A stretch of DNA of 64,000 nt from Modestobacter lapidis (lineage in GTDB: Bacteria; Actinomycetota; Actinomycetes; Mycobacteriales; Geodermatophilaceae). The DNA is taken from NCBI GenBank assembly GCA_019779905.1, contig JABAKE010000012.1, positions 48,573-112,572 of the forward strand, read 5' to 3'. The first letter of the stretch is position 1; every line of letters starts with the position of its first letter. The notes beneath the pieces were generated by a model, which was not told where the DNA came from, made no database searches, and saw nothing but the letters and a program-made list of their open reading frames with translations. The position numbers and the translations under genes are program-made. Shown here piece by piece: positions 52,331 through 60,887 of this stretch.

Positions 52331-53608
52331 ATGTCAGCACAGGTCGACGCCGGCGGCCGCTCCCCGCGGCTCTTCGGGCGGCACGACGCAGGCCGGCGGA
52401 TCGAGCTGCTGGCCGCCGTCCTCATCGTCGTCGGTGCCGTGGGCTGGCGCCGCGGCGAGTACTTCTCGGGTTCCCTGGACCCCGTCGTCGTCGGAAAGGC
52501 CGTGGTCAGCCTGCTGGCGCTGTCGCTGGCCTTCCTGCGTGCACAGTCCGTGCCCGGGCGGCGGCTGGGCACGGGCACGCTCTGGTGGCTCGGCCTGCTG
52601 CTCGGCATCTCGGTGTTCGGGGCGCTGACCGCGGACCTCCTGGTGGCCGGCGGCGTGGTCGCCATCCGGGTGGCCGTGCTGGCCGCCACCGTCGTCTTCC
52701 TGCTGCGTGCCGCTCCGGCGGTGCAGGTGATCACCGACCTCGCCCGGGCCTGCGGTGCGGTGGCCGTGGTCGCCGCGGGAACCGGGCTGCCCACCATCAC
52801 CTCCGGCCGCCTGGCCGGTGGCGTCCCGGCGATCGACCCCAACGAACTGGCCCTGCTCTCCGGGGTGGTGGTCCTCGTCCTGGCCTGGCGGGCCGTGCTC
52901 GGCGAGGCCCGCTGGTCCGCCGGCGTCACGGGTGCCGTTCTGCTGGCCGTCGTCTGGGTGACCGGATCGCGCACGGGCCTGCTCATGCTGCTGCTGGGAA
53001 TCGCGGTCATGGCCGTCCAGATCCGGCGGCCCCGGGTCGGCCTGGTGGTCGGTTGCCTGGTGCTCGGGGCGGTCGGCGCGGTCGGGGCGGTCGCCACCGG
53101 CGCGGTCGCGGCGTTCGCCGGCCGGGACGGCACGGGCGCCAGCACGCTGGACTCCCGCTTCATCGCCTGGCGGGCCTCGCTGAGCTGGGCGGACTCCGCC
53201 TGGCAGGAGGTCTTCGGCGGCGGCCTCTCGGTCAAGATCATCCGGGTGTACGGCCAGTACTGGCAGACCCAGCCGCTGGACAGCAGCTGGGTGTCCCTGC
53301 TGGTGCAGACCGGCGTCCTCGGCGTGCTGTGCGCGCTCGGCTGGTCCCTGTGGGCCTTCCGCGGCGCCCTGCGCGCGCCCCACCCGCACCGGGTGCTCTT
53401 CCTGGGGCTGCTGGTGTTCCTGCTCGGGCGCAGCACCCTGGAGAGCGGCCTGTTCGACGCCACCCCCGCGTTCCTGCTCTTCCTCGCCGTCTCGCTGCTG
53501 GCCGAAGGCGGATCGCGGCAACGGCTGCGCGACGAGGCGGCCAGCGGGGCCGGCGGCATCCCCGAGCCCGCCCTGGATGACGCCCGCACGCCCTCCGGGC
53601 GGCGCTGA
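52331..53608 (+). CDS. O-antigen ligase/polymerase-like membrane protein (Wzy/WaaL type)
   Basis: A 425-residue protein with about 10 TMs and a large extracytoplasmic loop (about 240-320) that includes DSRFIAWRASLSWADSAWQEVFGGGL. This is the Wzy_C-type pattern with R-x-x-x-W residues, while WVTGSRTGLLMLLLG precedes the loop. Such proteins polymerise or ligate lipid-linked repeat units. ATG 52331 follows GAGG; GTG 52298, overlapping the flippase stop in GTGA style, would add 11 residues. It is probably cotranscribed with the flippase. Confidence 0.85.
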   Translation: MSAQVDAGGRSPRLFGRHDAGRRIELLAAVLIVVGAVGWRRGEYFSGSLDPVVVGKAVVSLLALSLAFLRAQSVPGRRLGTGTLWWLGLLLGISVFGALTADLLVAGGVVAIRVAVLAATVVFLLRAAPAVQVITDLARACGAVAVVAAGTGLPTITSGRLAGGVPAIDPNELALLSGVVVLVLAWRAVLGEARWSAGVTGAVLLAVVWVTGSRTGLLMLLLGIAVMAVQIRRPRVGLVVGCLVLGAVGAVGAVATGAVAAFAGRDGTGASTLDSRFIAWRASLSWADSAWQEVFGGGLSVKIIRVYGQYWQTQPLDSSWVSLLVQTGVLGVLCALGWSLWAFRGALRAPHPHRVLFLGLLVFLLGRSTLESGLFDATPAFLLFLAVSLLAEGGSRQRLRDEAASGAGGIPEPALDDARTPSGRR

Positions 53609-53946
53609 ACCCGTTCCTCCGGGTGCCCCCGGCGCCGGTCGTCCCCGCGCGGCGCCGTCCCGGACCCGCTCGCCGTGTCGGGGACCTGCTCGCCGTGTCC
53701 GGGACCTGCGCTGCCTGTCCCGGGCGCACGCTGTCGTCGCCGTCCTCATGCTGTAGGCCGAGGTCGGCGACCACCGCGTGCGGTCGGTGACCCGGGCCCC
53801 GGCCGCCTGGCGACCCGGCTGCCTGTCGGCCTGCACCCCGCGAACCTCCGGCGGGGCCGCGGGACCGGGCCCGGCAACGACGAGGTCCCCGCCCCCGCCG
53901 GGCGGCGGGAACGGGGACCGGGGTCCGGCTGGTGCGGCCGGAGCGC
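53609..53946. terminator. 338-bp gap between convergent genes, with a strong hairpin
   Basis: No gene is seen. GGTCCCCG (53884-53891) pairs with CGGGGACC (53912-53919), and CCCGCC (53894-53899) pairs with GGCGGG (53904-53909) inside, giving a likely bidirectional terminator. Upstream (about 53670-53720) GACCTGCTCGCCGTGTC-type sequence recurs imperfectly two or three times. Confidence 0.6.
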
Positions 53947-55131
53947 TCAGCGACGGCCGGCGGGGACCGGCGCCGCGGGCCGGGCGCCGGGCTGCGAGGG
54001 GGCGGGCGCCGGGCGGGGGGCCGTGGCGGCCGCGGTGGTGCGGGCGGCCTTCCGGCGCGGGGTGACGACGACGGCGAGCGGCTGGATACCGGCCGCGCCG
54101 AGGACCGAGCGGATCTCCTGCAGCTCGGCGCGGTCGACCCGGCCGGACTCCACGGTGAGCACGACGCCGTCGTGCTCACGGCCGATGGCCCGCCATCGGC
54201 GCAGCGCGGCCCCGGCCGTGCCCACGGCGAGCTGGACGCCGGCCCGGTCACCCGTGGCCGGGGCCTCGGGGACCGTCGCGGCCACCTCGACGGGCACGTC
54301 CCAGCCGCTCAGCTCGGCGCTGACCTCGTCGGCCAGCCGGCGGGCGGCCGCCTCGTCACCGGCGGACGGGGACAGCACGACGATCCGCAGCGTCCGGTCC
54401 TCCGCCAGCGGCTCCAGCTGCCGGGCGAGCAACGTCACCGGCCGGCCGGCCAGCGGGTTGCGGCGGCGGTCGGCGGCCGGGGCGTGCACGGTCAGCTCCT
54501 CGTCGGTGCCGCCCCAGGCGGACCGGACGTCGGCACCGGTGTACAGGCGGGTGTCCCGGCGGCTGCGGACGATGGCGGCGGCGGCCCCCAGCGCGAGCCC
54601 CACCAGCAGGCCCAGCGGCAGCAGCAGTCCGGGGTCGGGGGAGACCGGGGCGGACGGCGCGGTGGCCGGGTCGGTCACGGTGAGCTCGACGGGGGGCTCG
54701 CCGGTGCCCGGCCGCTCCAGCTGCTCCACGACGGTCCCGAACTGCTCGGCGACGGCGTTGGCCACCTCGGCGGCCCGCCCGGCGTCGGCGGCGGTGACCG
54801 CGATGTCGATCTGCGAGGTGTCGGCCGGGTTGCTCGCGCTGACCCGGGACCGCAGGGCGGCGACCGACTCGGCGAGGTCGAGGTCCTCGATGACCGGGCC
54901 CAGGACCGCGCTGCTGCGGGCGACGTCGGGGTAGCTGGCGACGCGCTGGTTGACGAACTGCGAACCGCTGGTGCCCTCGCCCAGGCTGGCCACGAACACC
55001 CGGGCGGTGGCCTGGTAGCTCGGCGGGCTGATCAGCACGACGCCGACGGCGACCACGAGGGCCGCCACGGTCACGCCGACCCACGTCGGCCAGTACCGGC
55101 GCAGCGCCAGCAGGTAGTCGCGCAGTTCCAT
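53947..55131 (-). CDS. Wzz/Wzc-N-type chain-length determinant protein
   Basis: A 394-residue polysaccharide co-polymerase. It has an N-terminal Wzz domain (MELRDYLLALRRYWPTWVG with TM1 about 17-36) and the extracytoplasmic part with VFVASLGEGTSGSQFVNQRV. The PxxP-like TM2 region is SPDPGLLLPLGLLVGLALGAAAAIV (about 163-187). The cytoplasmic C-part resembles the BY-kinase/ParA-like fold but lacks Walker A, so it is not an active kinase. A Pro/Ala-rich tail closes it. It probably sets polymer length. It points against the rest of the cluster. Confidence 0.88.
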   Translation of the reverse strand: MELRDYLLALRRYWPTWVGVTVAALVVAVGVVLISPPSYQATARVFVASLGEGTSGSQFVNQRVASYPDVARSSAVLGPVIEDLDLAESVAALRSRVSASNPADTSQIDIAVTAADAGRAAEVANAVAEQFGTVVEQLERPGTGEPPVELTVTDPATAPSAPVSPDPGLLLPLGLLVGLALGAAAAIVRSRRDTRLYTGADVRSAWGGTDEELTVHAPAADRRRNPLAGRPVTLLARQLEPLAEDRTLRIVVLSPSAGDEAAARRLADEVSAELSGWDVPVEVAATVPEAPATGDRAGVQLAVGTAGAALRRWRAIGREHDGVVLTVESGRVDRAELQEIRSVLGAAGIQPLAVVVTPRRKAARTTAAATAPRPAPAPSQPGARPAAPVPAGRR

Positions 55132-55499
55132 CGTGTCCGCCTTCTGTCCTGGCCTGCTCGTGGATGCCCCGACGGCCCGGGGGATCGCCGCCGGTCGTGG
55201 GTCGCCCCCGCAGGTTAGGGCGGCGCGAAGCCTCCATGCCGGGCTCCGGCGGGCCGGTCACCCGGAAGGAGGGGAGGCCGCACGCGGCCGGTGACGGGGG
55301 CTCCCCGACCGGGTGAGCGGAACGGCGCCCGATGGGGTGAACCACCCGCTCTGCTCACCCACAGTGACCAGCGGGTGCCTACCGTTCCGCTGATGGCTCG
55401 GCCCGAGGAGGGCCGGCTCCGGTCGTCGGTCACGGTACGTGGCGGACGAGCGGGGGGTCGCGACCCAGCGGCCCGCCCCGATCGACCAGGAGGCTCGTC
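55132..55499. promoter_or_regulatory. 368-bp divergent promoter region with a spaced inverted repeat
   Basis: No gene is seen. AGCGGAACGG (55316-55325) and CCGTTCCGCT (55382-55391) are perfect inverted repeats 56 bp apart; GGGTGA and TCACCC repeats lie between them. The region separates the wzz-like gene from the cytidylyltransferase gene, so promoters for both should be here. An AGGAGG site (55488-55493) precedes the latter. Confidence 0.45.
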
Positions 55500-55949
55500 A
55501 TGACCGTTGTCGGCTACGCACCCGGCGCCTACGACCTGTTCCACATCGGCCACCTGAACGTCCTCCGGCACGCCGCGGACAACTGCGACCACCTCGTCGC
55601 CGGGGTGGTGTCCGACGAGATGCTGCTGTTGGCCAAGGGCCGGGCGCCGGTCGTGCCGCTGGCCGAGCGGATGGAGATCGTGCGGAGCCTGCGCTTCGTC
55701 GACTCGGTGCACGCCGAGGTCGTCCCGGACAAGATCGACACCTGGCGTGAGGTCCGCTTCGACGTCATCTTCAAGGGCGACGACTGGCGGGGCACCGCCA
55801 AGGGCGACCGGCTCGAGCAGGACTTCGCCGCCGTCGGCGTGGAGGTCCGCTACTTCCCGTACACGATGCACACCTCGAGCACGATCCTGCGCAAGGCGCT
55901 GTCGGTGATCACCGCCGAGGCGCCGGTGGCGGTGCAGGCCCGCGCCTGA
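55500..55949 (+). CDS. Cytidylyltransferase family protein (TagD-like glycerol-3-phosphate cytidylyltransferase)
   Basis: A 149-residue nucleotidyltransferase. The nucleotide-binding motif YAPGAYDLFHIGHLNVL carries HxGH-type HIGH. VSDEMLLLAKGRAPVVPLAERMEIV and IFKGDDWRGTAKG follow. The second CTP motif, normally RTxGISTT, is replaced by MHTSSTILR. Homologues make CDP-glycerol or CDP-ethanolamine-like donors. Together with the CDP-alcohol phosphatidyltransferase it suggests a CDP-activated decoration or carrier; this is inference. Start is ATG 55500. Confidence 0.88.
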   Translation: MTVVGYAPGAYDLFHIGHLNVLRHAADNCDHLVAGVVSDEMLLLAKGRAPVVPLAERMEIVRSLRFVDSVHAEVVPDKIDTWREVRFDVIFKGDDWRGTAKGDRLEQDFAAVGVEVRYFPYTMHTSSTILRKALSVITAEAPVAVQARA

Positions 55950-55952
55950 CCC

Positions 55953-56103
55953 GGCCCCGCGGCGAGCGTGCGAGCCGGCGGGGCCGCATGGCCCCGTCCA
56001 GAGGCTCGCCCCGAGCCTCTGACGCGGCCCCGCTGCAGGGGCCCGCGGTGAGCCTGCGAGCCGTGGGGGGCAGCGCGGCCCCGTCCAGAGGCTCGCCCCG
56101 AGC
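55953..56103. repeat. Composite hairpin and repeat block before mfd, including an inverted copy of the 52-bp family
   Basis: Four elements are packed here. A hairpin pairs GGCCCCGC with GCGGGGCC around GAGCGTGCGAGC (55953-55984). A 10-bp perfect stem CAGAGGCTCG/CGAGCCTCTG has a CCC loop (55999-56021). A minus-orientation copy of the 52-bp repeat family lies at 56026-56073 (CTGCAGGGGCCCGCGG ... GCCTGCGAGCCGTGGGG). A 27-bp direct repeat, GGCCCCGTCCAGAGGC plus CTCGCC..., occurs at 55990-56016 and 56077-56103. No gene is present. Confidence 0.8.
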
Positions 56104-56225
56104 TTGCGAGGGGTGAGGGGGACGGGGTCCTTTGACTATCCTGGACGGTGGCCCCCCGCGCGCACCCTGCGCGCTCTGCTCGCTGCGGACCTGGAGCGGG
56201 CCACGGATCAGGAGTGAACGGAACC

Positions 56226-59200
56226 GTGAGCTTGCGCGGCGTGCTCGACGTCGTCCTGACCGATCCCGGCATGGCCCAGGTGGTCGCTGCGGCCGGCTCC
56301 GCCGAGCTCGCGGTCACCGCGCCGCCCTCGGTGCAGCCGTGGGTGGCCGGCGCGCTCGCCGCGGCCGCGCCGGGCGCCGGCGTGCCGGTCCTCGTGGTCA
56401 CCGCCGGGGAACGGGACGCCGACGCCGTCGCCGACCTGCTCCGCTGCGTCGTCCCCGACCGGCGGGTCGAGGTGTTCCCGGCCTGGGAGACGCTGCCGCA
56501 CGAGCGGCTCTCGCCCCGTGCCGACACGGTGGGCCGGCGCCTCGCGGTGCTCCGCGACCTGGCGCACCCCGGCGACGGCGGCGCCGTCGACGTGCTGGTC
56601 GCACCGGTGCGCAGCGTCCTGCAGCCGCTGTCCCCGGGCCTGGGTGACCTGGTTCCGGTCGAGCTGCGCGCGGGGCAGAGCGCCGATCTGGACGAGGTGG
56701 CCCGGGCGCTGTCCGACGCCGCCTACACCCGGGTCGAGCTGGTGGAGAAGCGGGGCGAGTTCGCCGTCCGCGGTGGCCTGCTCGACGTCTTCCCGCCCAC
56801 CGAGCAGCACCCGGTCCGCGTCGAATTCTGGGGCGACGAGGTCGACGAGCTGCGCTACTTCGCCGCCAGCGACCAGCGCTCGCTCGACGAGCGACCCGAG
56901 CGGCTGTGGGCCCCGCCGTGCCGGGAGCTGCTGCTCACCGAGGAGGTGCGCGCCCGCGCCACGGCGCTGGGCGCCAAGCACCCGGAGCTGGCCGAGGTCA
57001 CCGGCAAGCTCGCCGAGGGCATCGCCGTGGAGGGCATGGAGTCGCTGATCCCGGCCCTGATCAGTGGGGGTGGTGGGGCGGGACAGGATGCCGGCCACCG
57101 GATGGACCTGCTCACCGACCTGGTGCCGCAGGGCACGCACGTGCTGGTGCTCGACCCCGAGCGGGTGCGCAGCCGGGCGGCGGACCTGGTGCGCACCGCC
57201 GACGAGTTCCTCGCCGCCTCCTGGCAGACCGCCGCGGCCGCCGGGGACGCGCCGGTCGACCTGGGGGCGTCGTCCTTCCGCGACCTGGCCGACGTCGCCG
57301 ACGCCGCCCGCGGTCGCGGGCTGCCCTGGTGGACGACCGGGGTGTTCACCCTGCAGCCGGACGACGACGAGCGGCACGTCACCCTGGACGCCACGTCGGT
57401 GGAGCGGTTCCACGGCGACCAGGCGCGGGCGTTCGACCAGCTGCGCGGCTGGGCGCGGGAGGGCTGGCGGGTCGTGCTGACCTTCGCCGGCCCGGGCCCG
57501 GCGCAGCGCGCCACCGACCAGCTCGCCGAGGCCGACCTCGGTGCCCGGCTGGTGCCCGGCATCGAGTCCGCGCCCGACGCCGGCCCGACCCACGTCACCC
57601 AGGGCAACCTGGACGCCGGGTTCGCCTTCCCCGGCATCGGGCTGGCGCTGGTCACCGAGCACGACCTCACCGGTCAGCGCGGCACCAGCATGCGCGACGC
57701 GACGAAGATGCCGGCCCGCCGGCGCAACGCCGTCGACCTGGTGCAGTTGCAGCCCGGCGACCTGGTGGTGCACGAGCAGCACGGCATCGGCCGGTACGTG
57801 GAGATGGTCAGCCGCACCGTGCACGGTGGCCAGCGTGACTACCTGATCGTCGAGTACGCCCCCGGCAAGCGGAACCAGCCGCCGGACCGGCTGTTCGTGC
57901 CCACCGACGCCCTCGACCAGCTGACCCGCTACGTCGGCGGCGAGGCCCCCGCGCTGTCCAAGCTGGGCGGGGCCGACTGGGCGAAGACCAAGGGCCAGGC
58001 GCGCAAGGCGGTCAAGCAGATCGCCGCGGAGCTGATCCGGCTCTACTCCGCGCGGATGGCGACCAAGGGTCACGCCTTCGGCCCGGACACCGTCTGGCAG
58101 CGCGAGCTGGAGGACGCCTTCCCCTTCACCGAGACCCCCGACCAGCTGGCCGCCATCGACGAGGTCAAGGCGGACATGGCGCAGCCGGTGCCGATGGACC
58201 GGATCATCTGCGGCGACGTCGGCTACGGGAAGACCGAGATCGCGGTGCGCGCGGCGTTCAAGGCGGTGCAGGACGGCAAGCAGGTCGCGGTCCTGGTGCC
58301 GACGACGCTGCTGGCCAACCAGCACTTCAAGACGTTCTCGGAGCGCTTCGCGCAGTTCCCGGTGACCGTGGCGGTGCTGTCCCGGTTCCAGTCGGCGGCG
58401 GAGAGCGCCGAGACGCTGCGCAAGCTGGCCGCCGGCGAGGTCGACGTCCTGGTCGGCACCCACCGGCTGCTGCAGCCGACCACCCGGTTCAAGGAGCTGG
58501 GCCTGGTGATCGTCGACGAGGAGCAGCGCTTCGGCGTCGAGCACAAGGAGTACCTGAAGACGATGCGGACGGCGGTCGACGTGCTGTCCATGTCGGCGAC
58601 CCCGATCCCGCGCACCCTGGAGATGAGCCTCACCGGCATTCGCGAGATGTCCACGATCCTCACCCCGCCCGAGGAGCGGCACCCGGTGCTCACCTACGTC
58701 GGCGCGTGGGACGACAAGCAGATGGCCGCCGCGATCCGGCGCGAGCTGCTGCGCGACGGGCAGGTGTTCGTCATCCACAACCGGGTGCAGTCGATCGACA
58801 AGGCCGCGGCGAAGATCCGCAACCTGGTGCCCGAGGCCCGGATCGCCGTCGGGCACGGGCAGATGAAGGAGCACGAGCTCGAGCGGATCATGGTCGGCTT
58901 CTGGGAGAAGGAGTACGACGTCCTGGTCGCCACCACGATCGTGGAGTCCGGGCTGGACATCCCCAACGCCAACACCCTGATCGTCGACCGGGCCGACACC
59001 TTCGGCCTCTCCCAGCTGCACCAGATCCGCGGCCGGGTCGGCCGTGGCCGGGAGCGGGCCTACGCCTACTTCACCTACGACCCGACCAAGCCGCTCACCG
59101 AGACCTCGGTCGACCGGCTGACCACCATCGCGCACAACACCGACCTGGGGGCCGGCATGGCGGTGGCGATGAAGGACCTGGAGATCCGCGGCTCGGGCAA

Positions 59201-59798
59201 CCTGCTCGGTGGCGAGCAGTCCGGGCACATCGCCGGCGTGGGCTTCGACCTCTACGTGCGGCTGGTCGGCGAGGCGGTCAGCGACTACCGGGCGCAGGCG
59301 ACGGGGGAGTCGCCGGCGGTCGAGCCGGCCGACGTCCGGGTCGACCTGCCGGTCGACGCGCACCTGCCGCACGACTACGTGCCCGGCGAGCGGCTGCGGA
59401 TGGAGGCCTACCGCAAGGTCGCCTCGGTGCAGGACGACGACCAGGCGCAGGCCGTGCTGGACGAGCTCACCGACCGCTACGGCCCCGCCCCGGCGCCGGT
59501 GCTCAACCTGCTCGCCGTGGCCCGCTTCCGCGCGGCGATGCGCACGCTCGGCGTCACCGAGATCTCGATGCAGGGGCGCAACATCCGGGTCGCCCCGGTG
59601 GAGCTGCGCGAGTCGCAGGTGATGAAGCTGTCCCGGCTCGCCGAGGGCGCCGGCTACAAGGACGCGGTCCGCACGGTGTCGATCAAGGTGCCGGTGGGGC
59701 CGGATCGGCGGACCCCGTTGCGCGACGTCGCCCTGCTGGAGAAGCTGCACGCGCTGCTGTCCGCCGTCCTCAAGGCGCCGGTCCCGGTCGCGTCCTGA
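56226..59798 (+). CDS. mfd: Transcription-repair coupling factor Mfd
   Basis: Removes stalled RNA polymerase and recruits UvrA. The 1,190-residue protein has the UvrB-like N-terminal region (VFPAWETLPHERLSPRADTVGRRLAVL split by loops). The RNA-polymerase-interacting domain starts about residue 511 (GDLVVHEQHGIGRYVEM). The RecG-like motor has Walker A GDVGYGKTEIAVRAAF (~663) and the DEEQRFG box (~765). The TRCF C-terminal domain has LDELTDRYGPAPAPVLNLL. GTG 56226 is 11 bases from GGAG. Normal length and all motifs are present. Confidence 0.98.
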   Translation: MSLRGVLDVVLTDPGMAQVVAAAGSAELAVTAPPSVQPWVAGALAAAAPGAGVPVLVVTAGERDADAVADLLRCVVPDRRVEVFPAWETLPHERLSPRADTVGRRLAVLRDLAHPGDGGAVDVLVAPVRSVLQPLSPGLGDLVPVELRAGQSADLDEVARALSDAAYTRVELVEKRGEFAVRGGLLDVFPPTEQHPVRVEFWGDEVDELRYFAASDQRSLDERPERLWAPPCRELLLTEEVRARATALGAKHPELAEVTGKLAEGIAVEGMESLIPALISGGGGAGQDAGHRMDLLTDLVPQGTHVLVLDPERVRSRAADLVRTADEFLAASWQTAAAAGDAPVDLGASSFRDLADVADAARGRGLPWWTTGVFTLQPDDDERHVTLDATSVERFHGDQARAFDQLRGWAREGWRVVLTFAGPGPAQRATDQLAEADLGARLVPGIESAPDAGPTHVTQGNLDAGFAFPGIGLALVTEHDLTGQRGTSMRDATKMPARRRNAVDLVQLQPGDLVVHEQHGIGRYVEMVSRTVHGGQRDYLIVEYAPGKRNQPPDRLFVPTDALDQLTRYVGGEAPALSKLGGADWAKTKGQARKAVKQIAAELIRLYSARMATKGHAFGPDTVWQRELEDAFPFTETPDQLAAIDEVKADMAQPVPMDRIICGDVGYGKTEIAVRAAFKAVQDGKQVAVLVPTTLLANQHFKTFSERFAQFPVTVAVLSRFQSAAESAETLRKLAAGEVDVLVGTHRLLQPTTRFKELGLVIVDEEQRFGVEHKEYLKTMRTAVDVLSMSATPIPRTLEMSLTGIREMSTILTPPEERHPVLTYVGAWDDKQMAAAIRRELLRDGQVFVIHNRVQSIDKAAAKIRNLVPEARIAVGHGQMKEHELERIMVGFWEKEYDVLVATTIVESGLDIPNANTLIVDRADTFGLSQLHQIRGRVGRGRERAYAYFTYDPTKPLTETSVDRLTTIAHNTDLGAGMAVAMKDLEIRGSGNLLGGEQSGHIAGVGFDLYVRLVGEAVSDYRAQATGESPAVEPADVRVDLPVDAHLPHDYVPGERLRMEAYRKVASVQDDDQAQAVLDELTDRYGPAPAPVLNLLAVARFRAAMRTLGVTEISMQGRNIRVAPVELRESQVMKLSRLAEGAGYKDAVRTVSIKVPVGPDRRTPLRDVALLEKLHALLSAVLKAPVPVAS

Positions 59799-59889
59799 GC
59801 GGAGTGGATCCGTCGGGCCGACGCCGACGAATCCACAACCTCTCCGGCGGTGCGGGGCCTGGGTCGCACCGGTGTGGCACGCTCGCGCC

Positions 59890-60882
59890 GTGTCGCGCCG
59901 CAGAGTTCCTGCCCTGCTCGCCGTCGGCCTGGTCGGGGTCGCCGTCCTGGCCGGTTGCCGCACGTCGCCGAACGTCGCCGCCTACGTCGGCGACGCCGAG
60001 GTGACCGTCGCGGAGCTGGAGGCGGCCGTCGACGAACGGCTCGCCGACCCGGCCATCGCGGCCTACGTCCAGGGCGAGCGGCGCAACTACGCCCGTCAGG
60101 TCCTCACCCTGCTGGTCACCGAGGAGATCTACGACGTGGCCGCCCGCCGCTACGACGTCACGGTCACCGACGGCGAGGTGCGCGCGCGGATCGACAGCCT
60201 GCTCGGGGGCGCGTCGCAGGACGATGCCTTCCGCCAGCTCGCCCGGCAGCAGGGCGTCAACGCCACCGACATCGCGGAGAACATCCGCCACCAGCTGATG
60301 CGGCTGGAGCTGGCCGCCGCCGCCGGCGAGGCCGAGCTGTCCGAGGCGGCGCTCCGGCAGCGCTACGAGCAGTCCCAGGGGCAGCTGACCCAGGTGCAGC
60401 TCGGCATCATCACCGTTCCCGACCAGGCCACCGCCGACGCCGTCCTGGCCCAGCTGGTGGCCGACCCGGCGGCGTACCCGGCCATCGCGGCCCAGTACCC
60501 GAGCAACAGCACGCTGCCCACCGTGCAGGGCTTCGCGTCGGCCGACCTGCCCGGCGTGCTCGCCGAGTCGGTCGCCGCGACCCCGGCCGGCCAGGGGTTC
60601 ACCCAGGCCGTCCCCGAGATCGGCGGCGTCGTCGTCGGCTTCGTGAGCGACCTCGTCATCCCCAGCTACGCCGAGGTCCGTGACCAGCTCGCCCAGCAGC
60701 TCGGCAGCGAGGCCGAAGCGGCCGGCGCCGCGCTGATCGGTGAGTTGCAGGAGGACGTCGACGTCGACGTCAACCCCCGGTTCGGGGTGCTCGAGCAGGG
60801 CCAGATCGTGCCCGCGGAGGGTGGGGTCGTCCAGCTGCTGGAGGACGCCGGCGCGGGCGTCGCGGGAGGCAGCGGAGACTGA
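59890..60882 (+). CDS. SurA N-terminal-type lipoprotein (peptidyl-prolyl isomerase/foldase-like)
   Basis: A 330-residue lipoprotein. The signal has LAVGLVGVAVLAGCRTSPN with lipobox LAGC. The SurA_N helical domain (about 30-160) and a parvulin-like segment (about 165-260; LGIITVPDQATADAVLAQLVADPAAYPAIAAQYPS) follow. The C-terminal helix region ends in an acidic tail. Catalytic residues of parvulin PPIases are not all clear, so it may be a chaperone only. It starts at GTG 59890 and ends 5 bp before mazG, so they are probably cotranscribed. Confidence 0.88.
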   Translation: MSRRRVPALLAVGLVGVAVLAGCRTSPNVAAYVGDAEVTVAELEAAVDERLADPAIAAYVQGERRNYARQVLTLLVTEEIYDVAARRYDVTVTDGEVRARIDSLLGGASQDDAFRQLARQQGVNATDIAENIRHQLMRLELAAAAGEAELSEAALRQRYEQSQGQLTQVQLGIITVPDQATADAVLAQLVADPAAYPAIAAQYPSNSTLPTVQGFASADLPGVLAESVAATPAGQGFTQAVPEIGGVVVGFVSDLVIPSYAEVRDQLAQQLGSEAEAAGAALIGELQEDVDVDVNPRFGVLEQGQIVPAEGGVVQLLEDAGAGVAGGSGD

Positions 60883-60887
60883 GGAGC

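Noticed and set aside
53947..55131. Tyrosine autokinase (BY-kinase) domain in the Wzz-like protein
   Set aside because: The cytoplasmic part is reminiscent of the fold but has no Walker A motif and no Tyr cluster at the C-terminus.
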